A stretch of DNA of 64,000 nucleotides from Clostridia bacterium (lineage in GTDB: Bacteria; Bacillota; Clostridia; Oscillospirales; Acutalibacteraceae), in the NCBI GenBank assembly GCA_017416765.1, contig JAFQBE010000033.1, positions 25,318 to 89,317 on the forward strand. Direction: 5' to 3'. The notes under the pieces are model-generated. The model was not told the origin of the DNA. It saw nothing but the letters and a program-made list of their open reading frames with translations, and made no database searches. Both the position numbers and the translations under genes were made by a program. Positions 9,529 through 17,935 of the stretch are shown piece after piece; positions within the stretch are counted from its first letter, which is position 1; the number at the start of each line of letters is the position of its first letter.

Positions 9529-10044
9529 ATGGAAAAGAATCATGAAAAGCTTGCAGCCCGATTGAAAGAGGAATCTTTCAAAGCCTACAAATTACCGCCA
9601 GATATTACGGATAAGTTCCTTAACCTTACTCCGATTGCGTTCCCTTTTGCAAAAGCATTAATTAAGTCACTTGTTCCTGACGCTACGGAAGAATTCATTT
9701 CAGAGCAATTGACATTCTTTTATCTTGGTAGAATCCCCGATATTGTTCTGAACGAAAACGAATTCTTTGCCCGAGACAACAGCTTTGCCGACACCCGTAA
9801 AGGAACGGTTATCAGGTACGACCCGGATAGACTTCCTTCCGTGGGCTATGCCGTTGTTGAATTCGCAGACGAGCTTTTTGTTGCCTTTATAAGCCCTAAA
9901 TCCGATAATATGGTTAAGCTTATTTTTAACGATGAGTATGAAGCTTTGTTATTACCGGAAGAGTTAATTGCCGTGAAAGGTACACCTGTAAGTTACCGCT
10001 TGCCCGGCGAAACTGAGTATAATCCAATCAAAACTTTGGTCTGA
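9529..10044 (+). CDS. Hypothetical protein, 171 aa
   Basis: I do not recognise a family. The protein is soluble, with a helical N-terminal half (to ~75) and a beta-rich second half (GTVIRYDPDRLPSVGYAVVEF, ELFVAFISP, VKLIFNDEYEALLLPEELI). It has no signal peptide or membrane segment. It is followed within 15 nt by a small DUF6809-like gene, so the two probably form one transcript. It lies in an accessory region between a toxin pair and an integrase, and the GTACGT iterons sit in its upstream region. Confidence 0.65.
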   Translation: MEKNHEKLAARLKEESFKAYKLPPDITDKFLNLTPIAFPFAKALIKSLVPDATEEFISEQLTFFYLGRIPDIVLNENEFFARDNSFADTRKGTVIRYDPDRLPSVGYAVVEFADELFVAFISPKSDNMVKLIFNDEYEALLLPEELIAVKGTPVSYRLPGETEYNPIKTLV

Positions 10045-10056
10045 AAGGTAATGCAA

Positions 10057-10329
10057 ATGGGATTTATCGAAGATTTTTATTACGGCAACCTTGAACCGCA
10101 AATGCGTGAAATCAAGAAAGAGTCAGACTTTCAAAAGGACTTCAATAAGCTTTGTGAGATAGAAGCATTACTTAAAGAAAAACTTACAGATGTCGAAAAA
10201 AGTCTTTTTATTGAGTATGTAAACCTATGGGGAATTATATCCGGAGACATCGACTTTGACAGCTACAAGGCCGGATTTAAACACGGTGCCGGTTTTGCAT
10301 TAGATGCGTTTATCACGGATAATGATTAA
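10057..10329 (+). CDS. Small DUF6809-like protein, 90 aa
   Basis: The start is set at ATG 10057 (MGFIEDFYYGNLEPQ) because the RBS aaagg is then 8 nt away; ATG 10051 would be too close. The N-terminal F-Y-Y-G-N-L-E-P motif and the C-terminal 'F..YKAGFKHGAGFALDAF' pattern recall small DUF6809-type proteins, often found in integrative elements of Clostridia. That family name is from memory. The protein is helical and acidic, and its function is unknown. Confidence 0.65.
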   Translation: MGFIEDFYYGNLEPQMREIKKESDFQKDFNKLCEIEALLKEKLTDVEKSLFIEYVNLWGIISGDIDFDSYKAGFKHGAGFALDAFITDND

Positions 10330-10350
10330 CTCTTTTCTGAACAACAGTTT

Positions 10351-10690
10351 TTATACGGCAATCAGATAGTTGGACACACAGACATTCAGTCTCCAATGAC
10401 TGAGATGGAATATACTCGTAGCAAGAACGGCAAGTCGGTCATATTCGGTCGGCAGGCCGTTTTTTATTGCGTGCTTTTTGCTCTCTCCCCTAAGCTTGTA
10501 TGTACCGGTAAAATCAGATTTGTTTATGGGCTTTGGTTTCTTAGTTCTCTTATCCAGACAGCGCTCATTCCAATGCTTACAGATCAATTCTTCAAGTTTC
10601 TCCCGGTAGCCTTCTTCGTTGTTTATTCTGTCGAGATAATATTTGTAGGCTCGTTTCGCCTGTGCGGCACGGAGTGAATGATAAGCGTAT
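10351..10690 (-). pseudogene. Decayed second copy of the tyrosine integrase 3' end
   Basis: Reading minus, 10690 to 10351 encodes a clear homolog of the C-terminal ~110 residues of the integrase next door: AYKYYLDRINNEEGYREKL, then CKHWNERCLDKRTKKPKPI and LSHWRLNVCVSNYLIAV, against AYNYYLGRINNEPGYRKQL, KRWNEKCIDKKTKKPK and LSHWRLDVTVSNYMLAV. An in-frame stop lies just upstream (~10697) and the rest is missing. The intact copy ends 160 bp away on the same strand. Confidence 0.8.
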
Positions 10691-10850
10691 GCTTATCTTG
10701 CTTTTGACCGAGCATGATTTACTCCTTGATATTGTATTTTTCAAGGATTTATATCTGAACTCATAGTGAGTTATATTCGTGTTCATCCTGAGAATTTATA
10801 TCAAAACGGGCAGCGTCAAATCTTCCCCGTATCCTCAGTGGGTGTGGTAA

Positions 10851-11810
10851 TCATACCGCCAGCATGTAGTTTGAGACAGTTACGTCGAGTCTCCAATGAG
10901 ACAAGTGATAGATCGAAACTGCCATCAGCACCAGTCTGTCATAGACAATCGGCAGTCCTTTTTCAAGTGCAAGCTGTTTATTCTTTCCGCGCACAAAATA
11001 ATTGCCACGGATTTCGTTCTTATCAAGGTGCTTCGGTTTCTTTGTTTTCTTATCAATGCACTTTTCGTTCCAACGCTTTATAATCTCATCCTCAAGCTGC
11101 TTTCTGTATCCGGGCTCATTGTTGATTCTGCCAAGATAGTAGTTGTATGCTCTTACCGCCTGTTCGGCTCTCATATGGTGATAATCAATGCTGTTGTTCA
11201 TTTCCTGTGCAGAAAACACTTTATTTTCCGTACCGTCAAAAAACTGCTTTACTGTTCCGATATCTTCCGGCAAGATGCGCTGATAGGTTTCTTTGCCGCC
11301 CTTACCTCTGCGAACAACGATGCACAAATATCCGCATTCATCCACCTTCAGGTCACTGCCGCGAAGGTTCTTAAGTTCGTTTCTGCGGATTCCGATACAT
11401 CTCTGCAGCTCAACCGTTCTTGAATACTTGCTGTTGTTTTCATCACCGTCCGAACGGTAATGTTTGCGTTCTTTTCTGGAACGGGTGTTTTCTGCCGCAT
11501 ACCTTTTAGGCAGATTCATCACGTTAAGCGGAATCCCGTGATAGAGTCCGACGGGAGCCATATATGTATGAATTGTGCTTGCGGTATGGTCTTTTTCTTT
11601 CAGGTACTCAATGTAATCCTCAATATGCTCGGCGCATTCTTCCTTGGTTTTGCAGTCGTACTGTTCACGGCAGAACTTAACAAATTTGTCATAGTTCTTT
11701 ATGTATGCCGCTCTTGTCACATTGTTTTCATACTGCTTAAAATGCTTTGCGGCATCATTTCTGAGCTTGCCTGAAGTGCTCTGCTTGTAATGTTTCTTTT
11801 TCTTACTCAA
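10851..11810 (-). CDS. Tyrosine recombinase/site-specific integrase, 319 aa
   Basis: TTG start at 11810 with a strong RBS (aaaggag). The N-terminal half (1-115) is a SAM-like core-binding domain. The catalytic half has the Arg-I motif GIRRNELKNLRG (~139-150), a probable Lys (RRGKGGKETYQR) and a C-terminal box HLSHWRLDVTVSNYMLAV ending four residues after the presumed nucleophilic Tyr. The usual HxxR motif is not evident: its Arg may be in VYDRL, without the His, and the spacing to the last box is about 10 residues shorter than in XerD. It may therefore belong to a divergent integrase family. The 3' end is duplicated as a pseudogene downstream. Confidence 0.82.
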   Translation of the reverse strand: MSKKKKHYKQSTSGKLRNDAAKHFKQYENNVTRAAYIKNYDKFVKFCREQYDCKTKEECAEHIEDYIEYLKEKDHTASTIHTYMAPVGLYHGIPLNVMNLPKRYAAENTRSRKERKHYRSDGDENNSKYSRTVELQRCIGIRRNELKNLRGSDLKVDECGYLCIVVRRGKGGKETYQRILPEDIGTVKQFFDGTENKVFSAQEMNNSIDYHHMRAEQAVRAYNYYLGRINNEPGYRKQLEDEIIKRWNEKCIDKKTKKPKHLDKNEIRGNYFVRGKNKQLALEKGLPIVYDRLVLMAVSIYHLSHWRLDVTVSNYMLAV

Positions 11811-12737
11811 AGCTTTTTTCTCCTTTCTTTTGTATTGGGCTTCTCTGAAAAATCATCGCACAAAATCTTGCGTGCCCTTTTTCTGCCATATTGTCCCAAA
11901 ATACTCGTTAATACACAAAGTATTGCCTGCGTTTTTGAACCAATCTGACAAAAAAATAACTACGCAATCTTTGCACCCTGAGTTTTCAGAAAAACCCTAT
12001 TCGGAAAGTGTTCTGCATAGCAACGTCACTTTACCAAAACGCCCACTAAAAAAATTAGTGTTAAACTGTTCGGGGGCTTCATCCGGAAGCGATAACTTGT
12101 TGAGAACAAGCTATCCGTTAAGGTCGATGCAAACCATAACGCCAAAACGATTTTCCGTATACGAAAACCGTTCATTCGCCCTACTAACTGGTTATTCCGG
12201 TTAATAACCTGAATAACCGTTAGTAAGACCGGCTCTTTTCTTTCGAAAAGTTGCCGTGTCTGTGATGAGAACAGAGCAACAAAGCTTTTGAAAATCTTTG
12301 CTTTTACTGTTTCAACACTCTCAATCCGTACATTTTAAAACCGCACGGATTGTGCAGGATACGCGGTGGTTTTCTCATCTCATTTCGATCCGCACACCCA
12401 CACTATGGGGGTGAATATCTCAGGGGATAATGCCGCTACCGAGATTCGCCGAACTTAAAGATCAAACTACCGATGTGCCCTTGCACTGATTTTCCTCCTC
12501 AATTTAAATTCTCAAACCGCCTTCGCAATTTCTATCCCTGACAGTTGAACTAAAACGGGATTTTTGAGAATCACTTGCGCTGTGATTCTTACTCCAAACG
12601 TCTTTCATTAATCGCTTAAAGTATGTAAGAATGACTGACATTGCAAATCGCAACTTTAACTTTCCTGCCAAAAACAGGCTGATTTCAGGCATAAATTAAC
12701 CCCTGAAACGGGTGCGATTTCGTTTCAGGAGTATAAA
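11811..12737. other. 0.93-kb non-coding stretch rich in inverted repeats
   Basis: No convincing gene. The DNA holds several dyads: aacttgtt-gag-aacaagct (~12093-12111), a part palindrome centred on cgtatacg (~12157), the large palindrome at 12182-12223, and cctgaaacg/cgtttcagg (~12704-12729). It lies between the integrase promoter and the end of the export operon, so it may be the non-coding end of an integrated element with recombinase sites. A 62-codon minus-strand frame (12504-12692) has no recognisable product. Confidence 0.5.
12182..12223. repeat. ~42-bp imperfect palindrome, candidate recombination site
   Basis: The left arm actaactggttattccggtta and the complement of the right arm (actaacggttattcaggtta) match except for one bulged base and one mismatch, meeting at a TTAATAA-type centre. 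The size and symmetry fit a tyrosine-recombinase core site or a strong hairpin; the integrase gene is 370 bp away. Confidence 0.5.
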
Positions 12738-12777
12738 AGAACCACCCGACCTAAGTTTTCGCTCGGGTCGGGCGGTG
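12730..12777 (-). terminator. Terminator of the export operon
   Basis: Arms 12741-12751 and 12766-12776 pair along 11 bp. The one mismatch on the plus strand (A/C) becomes a G-U pair in minus-strand RNA, and the minus-strand hairpin is followed by tcttttata. This marks the end of the transcript carrying the transporter and the 40-aa peptide. Confidence 0.75.
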
Positions 12778-12877
12778 TGTGTTCTGCTATAAGGTTATAT
12801 GATACCGGGTAAGTTTTCGGTATTGTCATTACAGGAACTTTTCCGTTAAATCAAAATCACCCTTATAGGCAATCGAT

Positions 12878-13000
12878 TCAGCCTGTAACCAGTGAAATAA
12901 TATACTCAACTGCTTCTGTGATACCGCTGATGATTTCGGCAAAATCGAGACCGCCAAGCATTTCTGTGATGTAACTGATTACGGTTTCTAAAATTTCCAT
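12878..13000 (-). CDS. 40-aa acidic amphipathic peptide, last gene of the export operon
   Basis: The ORF is short but well supported: ggaaaggag sits 8 nt before ATG 13000, it starts 25 bp after the ABC ATPase stop on the same strand, and a terminator follows ~100 bp downstream. It begins MEILETVISYITEMLGG and ends IISLVTG. It has six acidic residues and no Lys, Arg or Cys. Hydrophobic residues recur every 3-4 positions, giving two amphipathic helices split at Gly16-Gly17. The layout recalls beta-type phenol-soluble modulins or double-glycine leader peptides, but no C39 peptidase is encoded nearby. It may be the exported substrate, a secreted amphiphile, or a small membrane subunit. I know of no named family. 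Confidence 0.75.
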   Translation of the reverse strand: MEILETVISYITEMLGGLDFAEIISGITEAVEYIISLVTG

Positions 13001-13025
13001 TTCTTTTTCTCCTTTCCTACTGATT

Positions 13026-13715
13026 TTATTGTTCGGTTATTTCACCGTCAACAATTCTGATAATCCTGCCTGCGTGTGAGGCAACTTTCAGGTCATGGGT
13101 AATCATAACGATTGTATGACCCATATCGTTGAGAGTTCTGAAAAGCTTGAGAACCTCTTCGCCCGTTTTGGTATCGAGCGCGCCTGTAGGCTCATCGGCA
13201 AGCAACAGCTTCGGGTCGCCGATGAGTGCTCTTGCAATTGCCGCCCTTTGCTGCTGACCGCCTGAAAGCTCGTTGGGCTTATGATAAATTCTGTCGCTCA
13301 TTTCGAGCATTGCCAGCTTTTCTTTTGCCTTTGCTTCGGCTTCCTTGTAGCTCTCACCTCTTGCGAGCAAGGGCATCATAACGTTCTGCAAAACGGTATA
13401 AGTGCTGACAAGGTGATATTTCTGAAAAATAAAGCCTATGAGTCGGTTTCTAATTATGGTCTGCTGTCTGTCATTGAGTTTTGCAACAGGAATTGACATA
13501 AGCTTATATTCGCCCGAATCGTAGGTATCCATACAGCCGATTATATTCATCAGCGTACTTTTACCGCTGCCTGAGGGGCCGAGAATACCGACGTATTCTC
13601 CTTGTTTAACCGTCAGCGAAACGTTCCTGAGAGCGTGAACAACGTTGTCGCCCATTACAAACTGCTTGCTGACGTCTTTTATTTCAATTACGGGGCAGGT
13701 TGAAAAATCTGCCAT
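13026..13715 (-). CDS. ABC transporter ATPase, MacB/YknY/LolD type
   Basis: 229 aa with all motifs: Walker A GPSGSGKST (46-54), Q-loop Gln98 (FQKYHL), signature LSGGQQQR (150-157), Walker B LLLADEPTGALD (170-181) and His207 (ITHD). By family it drives the FtsX/MacB-fold permease two genes upstream, converting ATP hydrolysis into movement of extracytoplasmic domains. It starts 16 nt after the lipoprotein stop (RBS agaaggtg) and is followed after 25 nt by the 40-aa peptide gene. MFP, permease and ATPase together match the YknX-YknZ-YknY set of Bacillus, which protects against the SdpC toxin. Confidence 0.93.
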   Translation of the reverse strand: MADFSTCPVIEIKDVSKQFVMGDNVVHALRNVSLTVKQGEYVGILGPSGSGKSTLMNIIGCMDTYDSGEYKLMSIPVAKLNDRQQTIIRNRLIGFIFQKYHLVSTYTVLQNVMMPLLARGESYKEAEAKAKEKLAMLEMSDRIYHKPNELSGGQQQRAAIARALIGDPKLLLADEPTGALDTKTGEEVLKLFRTLNDMGHTIVMITHDLKVASHAGRIIRIVDGEITEQ

Positions 13716-13731
13716 TTATATACACCTTCTT

Positions 13732-14367
13732 TTACTGACTGATTATCATTACGGAAGATACGGCATTGTTATCGTCAAGGCTGAGCATTATAACCATCCC
13801 CTTTGAAAGCGAGGTATAATCGCCGCTGCCTACCTTTACGCCGACGGGAATAGTATATTTTGCTGTTTCGCCCGTATATTCAAGCTCTATATCCTCCATA
13901 TTCATACCGGGCATTCTACCGCCTCCCTGCGGTCTTTCTCCATTTGCAAAGTCGGGCATAGAGAAATCACCGTCCGGCATTGAAAAATCCCCCTCGGGCA
14001 TTTTGCCTTCAAAGCCTTCCGGAGGGGTCATTCCTTCGGGCATTTCCATACCCTCGGGGAATTCCATACCTTCAGCCATTGTCATTCCTTCGGGTCTGCT
14101 GAAACCCTCAAAATCACCGTTTGGCATTTCGGGACGTGACATTTCTTCGGGCATTTCCGCTAACTCAAGAGTTATCTGGTTTCCGGCAACGCTTTTAATT
14201 TTGCCGATAACTCTTACCGAGCTTGTATCGCCTTTGCTCTCCTGACCGGAGACCTGCTGCAGTGAGGTTTCCTCCTGACCGCCGGAAATGCTCTGTGAAT
14301 CAGAGCAGCCTGCAAAAGCAATAGAGAGAACGAGAAGTAATACCGCAATTAATGAGAATGAACGCAT
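13732..14367 (-). CDS. Met/Pro/Glu-rich lipoprotein of the export operon
   Basis: 211 aa. The signal peptide ends in lipobox FAGC (Cys20), so the protein is anchored outside the membrane. Residues ~50-70 and ~160-211 look like beta strands of an OB-like fold (SVRVIGKIKSVAGNQITLEL; AKYTIPVGVKVGSGDYTSL). Between them (~72-152) is a low-complexity region of repeated MPEGM/PEGM/MPDGDF units with many Met residues. Such Met clusters can bind Cu(I)/Ag(I) or form flexible contacts; neither is shown here. The permease and the membrane-fusion protein carry related Met-Pro-rich tracts. It is encoded between permease and ATPase, so it is probably an accessory subunit. Confidence 0.8.
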   Translation of the reverse strand: MRSFSLIAVLLLVLSIAFAGCSDSQSISGGQEETSLQQVSGQESKGDTSSVRVIGKIKSVAGNQITLELAEMPEEMSRPEMPNGDFEGFSRPEGMTMAEGMEFPEGMEMPEGMTPPEGFEGKMPEGDFSMPDGDFSMPDFANGERPQGGGRMPGMNMEDIELEYTGETAKYTIPVGVKVGSGDYTSLSKGMVIMLSLDDNNAVSSVMIISQ

Positions 14368-14393
14368 AACAATTTACCACCTTTAATTATTTT

Positions 14394-15767
14394 TTAGTCG
14401 AGATTCAACGCTTCTATCGGAACGAGCCTTGATGCTTTCCACGCAGGATAAATGCCGAAAAGCGTGCCCGTTATAACCGCAAACACTATTGCCAGCACGT
14501 AGCCCCACCAGCTCGGCTCCATTCGTGTGCCCGTAAGCTCCATTAACGGAACAAGCGCAAAACTTAGGCCTATGCCCACAACTCCGCCGATAACGCTTAC
14601 GATGTTCGCCTCAAGGAGAAATTCCAGGAGAATAGTACGCTTCTGACATCCTATAGCTTTCAGAATACCGATTTCCGAAGTGCGTTCTTTTACGGAGACA
14701 AAAAGAACGTTCATAATACCAATGCCGCCAACCACAAATACGATTGACGCTACGGCAAACAGCAGAGTTGAAAACGTATCGGCGGAGCTGGTGGCAGCCT
14801 CCATTGCGCTGCCTGAATCGGTTATATCAAAGCTTGTGTTGGGGTGATTTTCCGTGAGAACGGTTTCAATATCCGCCATTACGGTTTCGACCGTGTTGAC
14901 ATCGGATGCAATAGCCGTTATCTGTGTAGTTCCCGACGTACGGAAAACGTATTTTTCGGCAGTGTTATATGGGATATATACCGCCGTGTCGGGGCTGATA
15001 CCAGAGGACACGGAGCCCATTTCCTCAAGCACACCGACTATTTCGTAATTCTTACCGTTGATTTCAATATAATCGCCGTAAGCATAAGCACCGTAAGTAA
15101 ACAGTTCTTCTGCAACGGAGTAGCCGAGTACCGCAACATATTCCTTTGTTTCATTATCGCCGGCTTCGATAAACCTGCCGTAAAGCGGGTTCAGATTTGA
15201 AACGGCATCGTAATTATCCGTTACGCCGACAACGGTTTTGGTCGTTTCCTCTTCGAGCTCACCGCCGAAAACGGTTGTTTCACCGCTGATAATCAGCGAA
15301 ACTTCTTCCAGACCGCTTACAAGCGACTTGATATCTTCAACATCCTGCATTTCGAGCGTTGATTCGTTCAGGGGTGATGACGACATTCCTCCGCCGCCTC
15401 CACCGCCGAAAGACGGCATTGAACCTCCTCTGCCGCCTGAACCGAATGACGGCATACCGCCGCCTCCGCCGCCTCCGAAGGAAGGCATTGAGCCGAAATC
15501 GGGCATATTGCCGCCGCCCATCGGGAAGCCTCCGCCAGAAAGCATTGCGTCAAGGTCTATACCGTCACCGACGGTTATATCTATTGCGCCTGCGTTAAGA
15601 TTTTTGAACTGGTCGGCAACGTCTGCCTTACCGCCCTGACCGACGGCAATAACAAGCACTATAGTTGCCGAGCCGACTATAATGCCGAGCGTTGTCAGCA
15701 TCATTTTCGCCTTGTTTTCAATGATGTTTATCCAGACAAGGCGTAGAACCTCTCTGAGTCTCATCAT
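14394..15767 (-). CDS. ABC permease, MacB/FtsX family (YknZ-like)
   Basis: 457 aa. One N-terminal TM (~22-42), a large MacB-PCD-type extracytoplasmic domain, and three C-terminal TMs (~335-360, ~385-410, ~425-447) with the FtsX core (VKERTSEIGILKAIGCQKR) and the end GIYPAWKASRLVPIEAL. Unusual is a Gly/Met/Ser/Pro tract at ~78-132 (MPSFGGGGGGG-type units) inside the external domain. The start codon overlaps the membrane-fusion stop by 4 nt (ATGA), a sign of coupling. By family it is a mechanotransmission permease rather than a classic channel. The substrate is unknown; the operon's own 40-aa peptide is a candidate. Confidence 0.92.
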   Translation of the reverse strand: MMRLREVLRLVWINIIENKAKMMLTTLGIIVGSATIVLVIAVGQGGKADVADQFKNLNAGAIDITVGDGIDLDAMLSGGGFPMGGGNMPDFGSMPSFGGGGGGGMPSFGSGGRGGSMPSFGGGGGGGMSSSPLNESTLEMQDVEDIKSLVSGLEEVSLIISGETTVFGGELEEETTKTVVGVTDNYDAVSNLNPLYGRFIEAGDNETKEYVAVLGYSVAEELFTYGAYAYGDYIEINGKNYEIVGVLEEMGSVSSGISPDTAVYIPYNTAEKYVFRTSGTTQITAIASDVNTVETVMADIETVLTENHPNTSFDITDSGSAMEAATSSADTFSTLLFAVASIVFVVGGIGIMNVLFVSVKERTSEIGILKAIGCQKRTILLEFLLEANIVSVIGGVVGIGLSFALVPLMELTGTRMEPSWWGYVLAIVFAVITGTLFGIYPAWKASRLVPIEALNLD

Positions 15768-17851
15768 CTCATCATATCTCCCGGGTTGAAGTTGCCCATA
15801 TCAGGCATATTGCTCATATCGAAATCACCCCTATCGGGCATTTCCATGCTTCCGTTGCCTTCTGCACCCGAAGAGCCGAGTGCGCTCTGAACAAGTATCG
15901 TATCGCCTTCGTTAAGGCCCGAAAGGATTTCGACATACTGTCCGTCCGTGAAGCCGATTGAAATCTCGGTTTCAACGCCGTTACCGTCCTCGCCCTTGAC
16001 AAGCACGGTTGAAACGCCATCCTTTGTGGTTACAGCCTGCTTGCTTACGTAAAGAGCATCCATAGCAGAGCCCTGAACGAGAGTAACGTCGGCACTCATA
16101 CCGTCCAGAAGCTCCAGACCGGCATCATTTGTAAACTTAACGTTGACCGTATACGAAACGCTTGCGGCACCGATTGTTGCACCCTCAACGGAAATGCTGT
16201 CAACAACCGCCTCAAAGCTTTCGTCAGGGAAGGCTGCAAGCGAAACGACAGCTTCCTGGTCAAGGTAAATATCGAGAATATCGTCTTCCGAAATTGAAAC
16301 GCTCACGTTTACCTCGCTCATATCGGTTATGGTCATAAGCGTTGCGGCACTTGACGAGCCGAAGCCCATACTGTCGCCCGAATTGCCTGCAGAAATTTCA
16401 TCACCGACCTCAACGTTCAGCGAAGAAACAATACCATTGCAGGGAGCAGTAATAATGCCGTCATTGCCGATTGTTTCCTTAATTTCCGCAAGCTGTTCAA
16501 CAAGAGTATCGTACTGCTCCTGTGCAGTTTTTACCTTCTGATTGAGCTCGGTCTTTTTAAGGTTGTATTCCTTCTGTGCCGTAGAAGCGGTAGAATCGGT
16601 TGATTCCTTTTTCTGCTCGGCACTGAGCAATGTGGATTTATAGTTTGACTGCTGCTTTTCAAGATTCAGCTTTGCTTTTTCGAGGGAAGTGAGAGCGTCC
16701 TCAAGAGAGTCGGTCATAGCTTCCTTATCCTCGATATTGCCATACTTTTCGTTGAACTCCTGCTTGAAATCGTTGTACTTTTCCTTTGCTTCGGTAAGAT
16801 CCTCCTCAGCATCGGAAAGATTGTCGGAAATTTCGTCCGCATCGTAATTATCAAGCTTCTTTTCCAATGTTTCCTGCTCATCAAACAAATCCTCAAGCTC
16901 ATCCATTGAAGCTTCGAGCGTTTCGTATTTTTCCTGAGCCTTGAGCAGGTCGCTGTATTTTGTTATTAAATTCTCATCATTGTTATATTCTTCGGAAAGC
17001 TTGTCATAGTTTTCCTTGAGCTCTGCAAGCATAGCCTCCGCCTGCTCCATGTTTGAAGCATCAACTATACCTCTTATTTCGCTCTGAACCTGATTCAGTT
17101 CGGAGTTAATGCTGTTGTATTCGTTTTTCTTTTCCGAATAGTAATCCACGGAGCTTTGCAAGGAATCAACCCTGTTTTCATAGTAGGTAAGCATAGTTTT
17201 ATCAACGGTGAAACTTTTGCTTTTTTCAACAAGGTCGTCGTACTTTTCCTGTGCTTCTTCAAGGGATTTCTGTGCCGACTCAAGGTCAAGCTCTGCCTGT
17301 GCAACACTTACGGAATAGTCCGAACCGGAAAGCTCGCCGTTGAGAAGGTTAGTTTCAAGAGTCTGTGCGGCTTTGAGCAGCTCGCTGTCCCTTGAAATTT
17401 TTGCGCTCTCTAAATCTGCATAGGCAGACTGAATTTCTTCTTCATATTCGTCTAAAGCTTCGGAAATATCGTCCATGCTGAGCTTTGCAAGCGCATCGCC
17501 CTGCTTAACCTGAGAGCCCGATTTTACGTAAAGCTCGAGCACCTCTGCGCCGACGGAAAACGTAACGTTTTCTTTGTTGAGCGTAATAACCGAGCTTTCG
17601 GTAAGACCTACGATAATATCGCCCCTTGTTACCTTATACTCACGGTAAACGGGTGTGCTGGCGGAAGTCTGCTTTGAACGTACGCCCAGAACAATACCCA
17701 TGGCAATAGCCGCAACTACAACGAGCGCAACAACGGCAATAATTATCTTCTTTGTCTTACTGAGTTTTCCTTTCTTCTTTTTGCCGCCGATTTCACCGAG
17801 TAATGCGGTAAGCTCATCGGAAGCGTTGTTGGTCTGAGCCTTTTTGCTCAT
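15764..17851 (-). CDS. Membrane-fusion (HlyD/YknX-like) protein with a long coiled coil
   Basis: 695 aa from ATG 17851, chosen because GGAG is then 8 nt away (GTG 17860 and ATG 17857 lie on top of it). A Lys-rich cytoplasmic start precedes one TM (~35-58). Next come a split biotinyl-lipoyl-like barrel (before ~130 and ~465-560), a very long helical hairpin rich in Glu/Lys/Gln (~130-455), a beta-barrel domain and a YknX-like end (TILVQSALG). The last ~35 residues are Met/Asp/Gly-rich (MPDRGDFDMSNMPDMGNF). Gram-positive MFPs of this type gate or extend MacB-like permeases. It is the first gene of the operon, 75 bp after the kinase terminator. Confidence 0.88.
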   Translation of the reverse strand: MSKKAQTNNASDELTALLGEIGGKKKKGKLSKTKKIIIAVVALVVVAAIAMGIVLGVRSKQTSASTPVYREYKVTRGDIIVGLTESSVITLNKENVTFSVGAEVLELYVKSGSQVKQGDALAKLSMDDISEALDEYEEEIQSAYADLESAKISRDSELLKAAQTLETNLLNGELSGSDYSVSVAQAELDLESAQKSLEEAQEKYDDLVEKSKSFTVDKTMLTYYENRVDSLQSSVDYYSEKKNEYNSINSELNQVQSEIRGIVDASNMEQAEAMLAELKENYDKLSEEYNNDENLITKYSDLLKAQEKYETLEASMDELEDLFDEQETLEKKLDNYDADEISDNLSDAEEDLTEAKEKYNDFKQEFNEKYGNIEDKEAMTDSLEDALTSLEKAKLNLEKQQSNYKSTLLSAEQKKESTDSTASTAQKEYNLKKTELNQKVKTAQEQYDTLVEQLAEIKETIGNDGIITAPCNGIVSSLNVEVGDEISAGNSGDSMGFGSSSAATLMTITDMSEVNVSVSISEDDILDIYLDQEAVVSLAAFPDESFEAVVDSISVEGATIGAASVSYTVNVKFTNDAGLELLDGMSADVTLVQGSAMDALYVSKQAVTTKDGVSTVLVKGEDGNGVETEISIGFTDGQYVEILSGLNEGDTILVQSALGSSGAEGNGSMEMPDRGDFDMSNMPDMGNFNPGDMMR

Positions 17852-17883
17852 TTTCATCACTCCAATATCTTTGATGGTACTAA

Positions 17884-17929
17884 CAATAAAAAATGAAAGT
17901 GATGTTTCTGTGAGAAAAACACCACTTTC
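17884..17929 (-). terminator. Terminator/attenuator between the two-component genes and the transporter operon
   Basis: Arms 17895-17907 and 17917-17929 (13 bp, one G-U in minus RNA) are followed on the minus strand by attttttattg. The transporter start is only ~35 nt further on and I see no good promoter between, so partial read-through from the histidine kinase gene is likely. Confidence 0.75.
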
Positions 17930-17935
17930 AAAAAT

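Noticed and set aside
12504-12692. 62-codon minus-strand frame in the non-coding block
   Set aside because: A weak aggggt precedes it, but the product has no recognisable features and inverted repeats cut through it; evidence is too thin.
15238-15639. Pro-rich plus-strand frame opposite the permease gene
   Set aside because: It is the antisense of the Gly-rich tract (GGN codons read as CCN) with no RBS.
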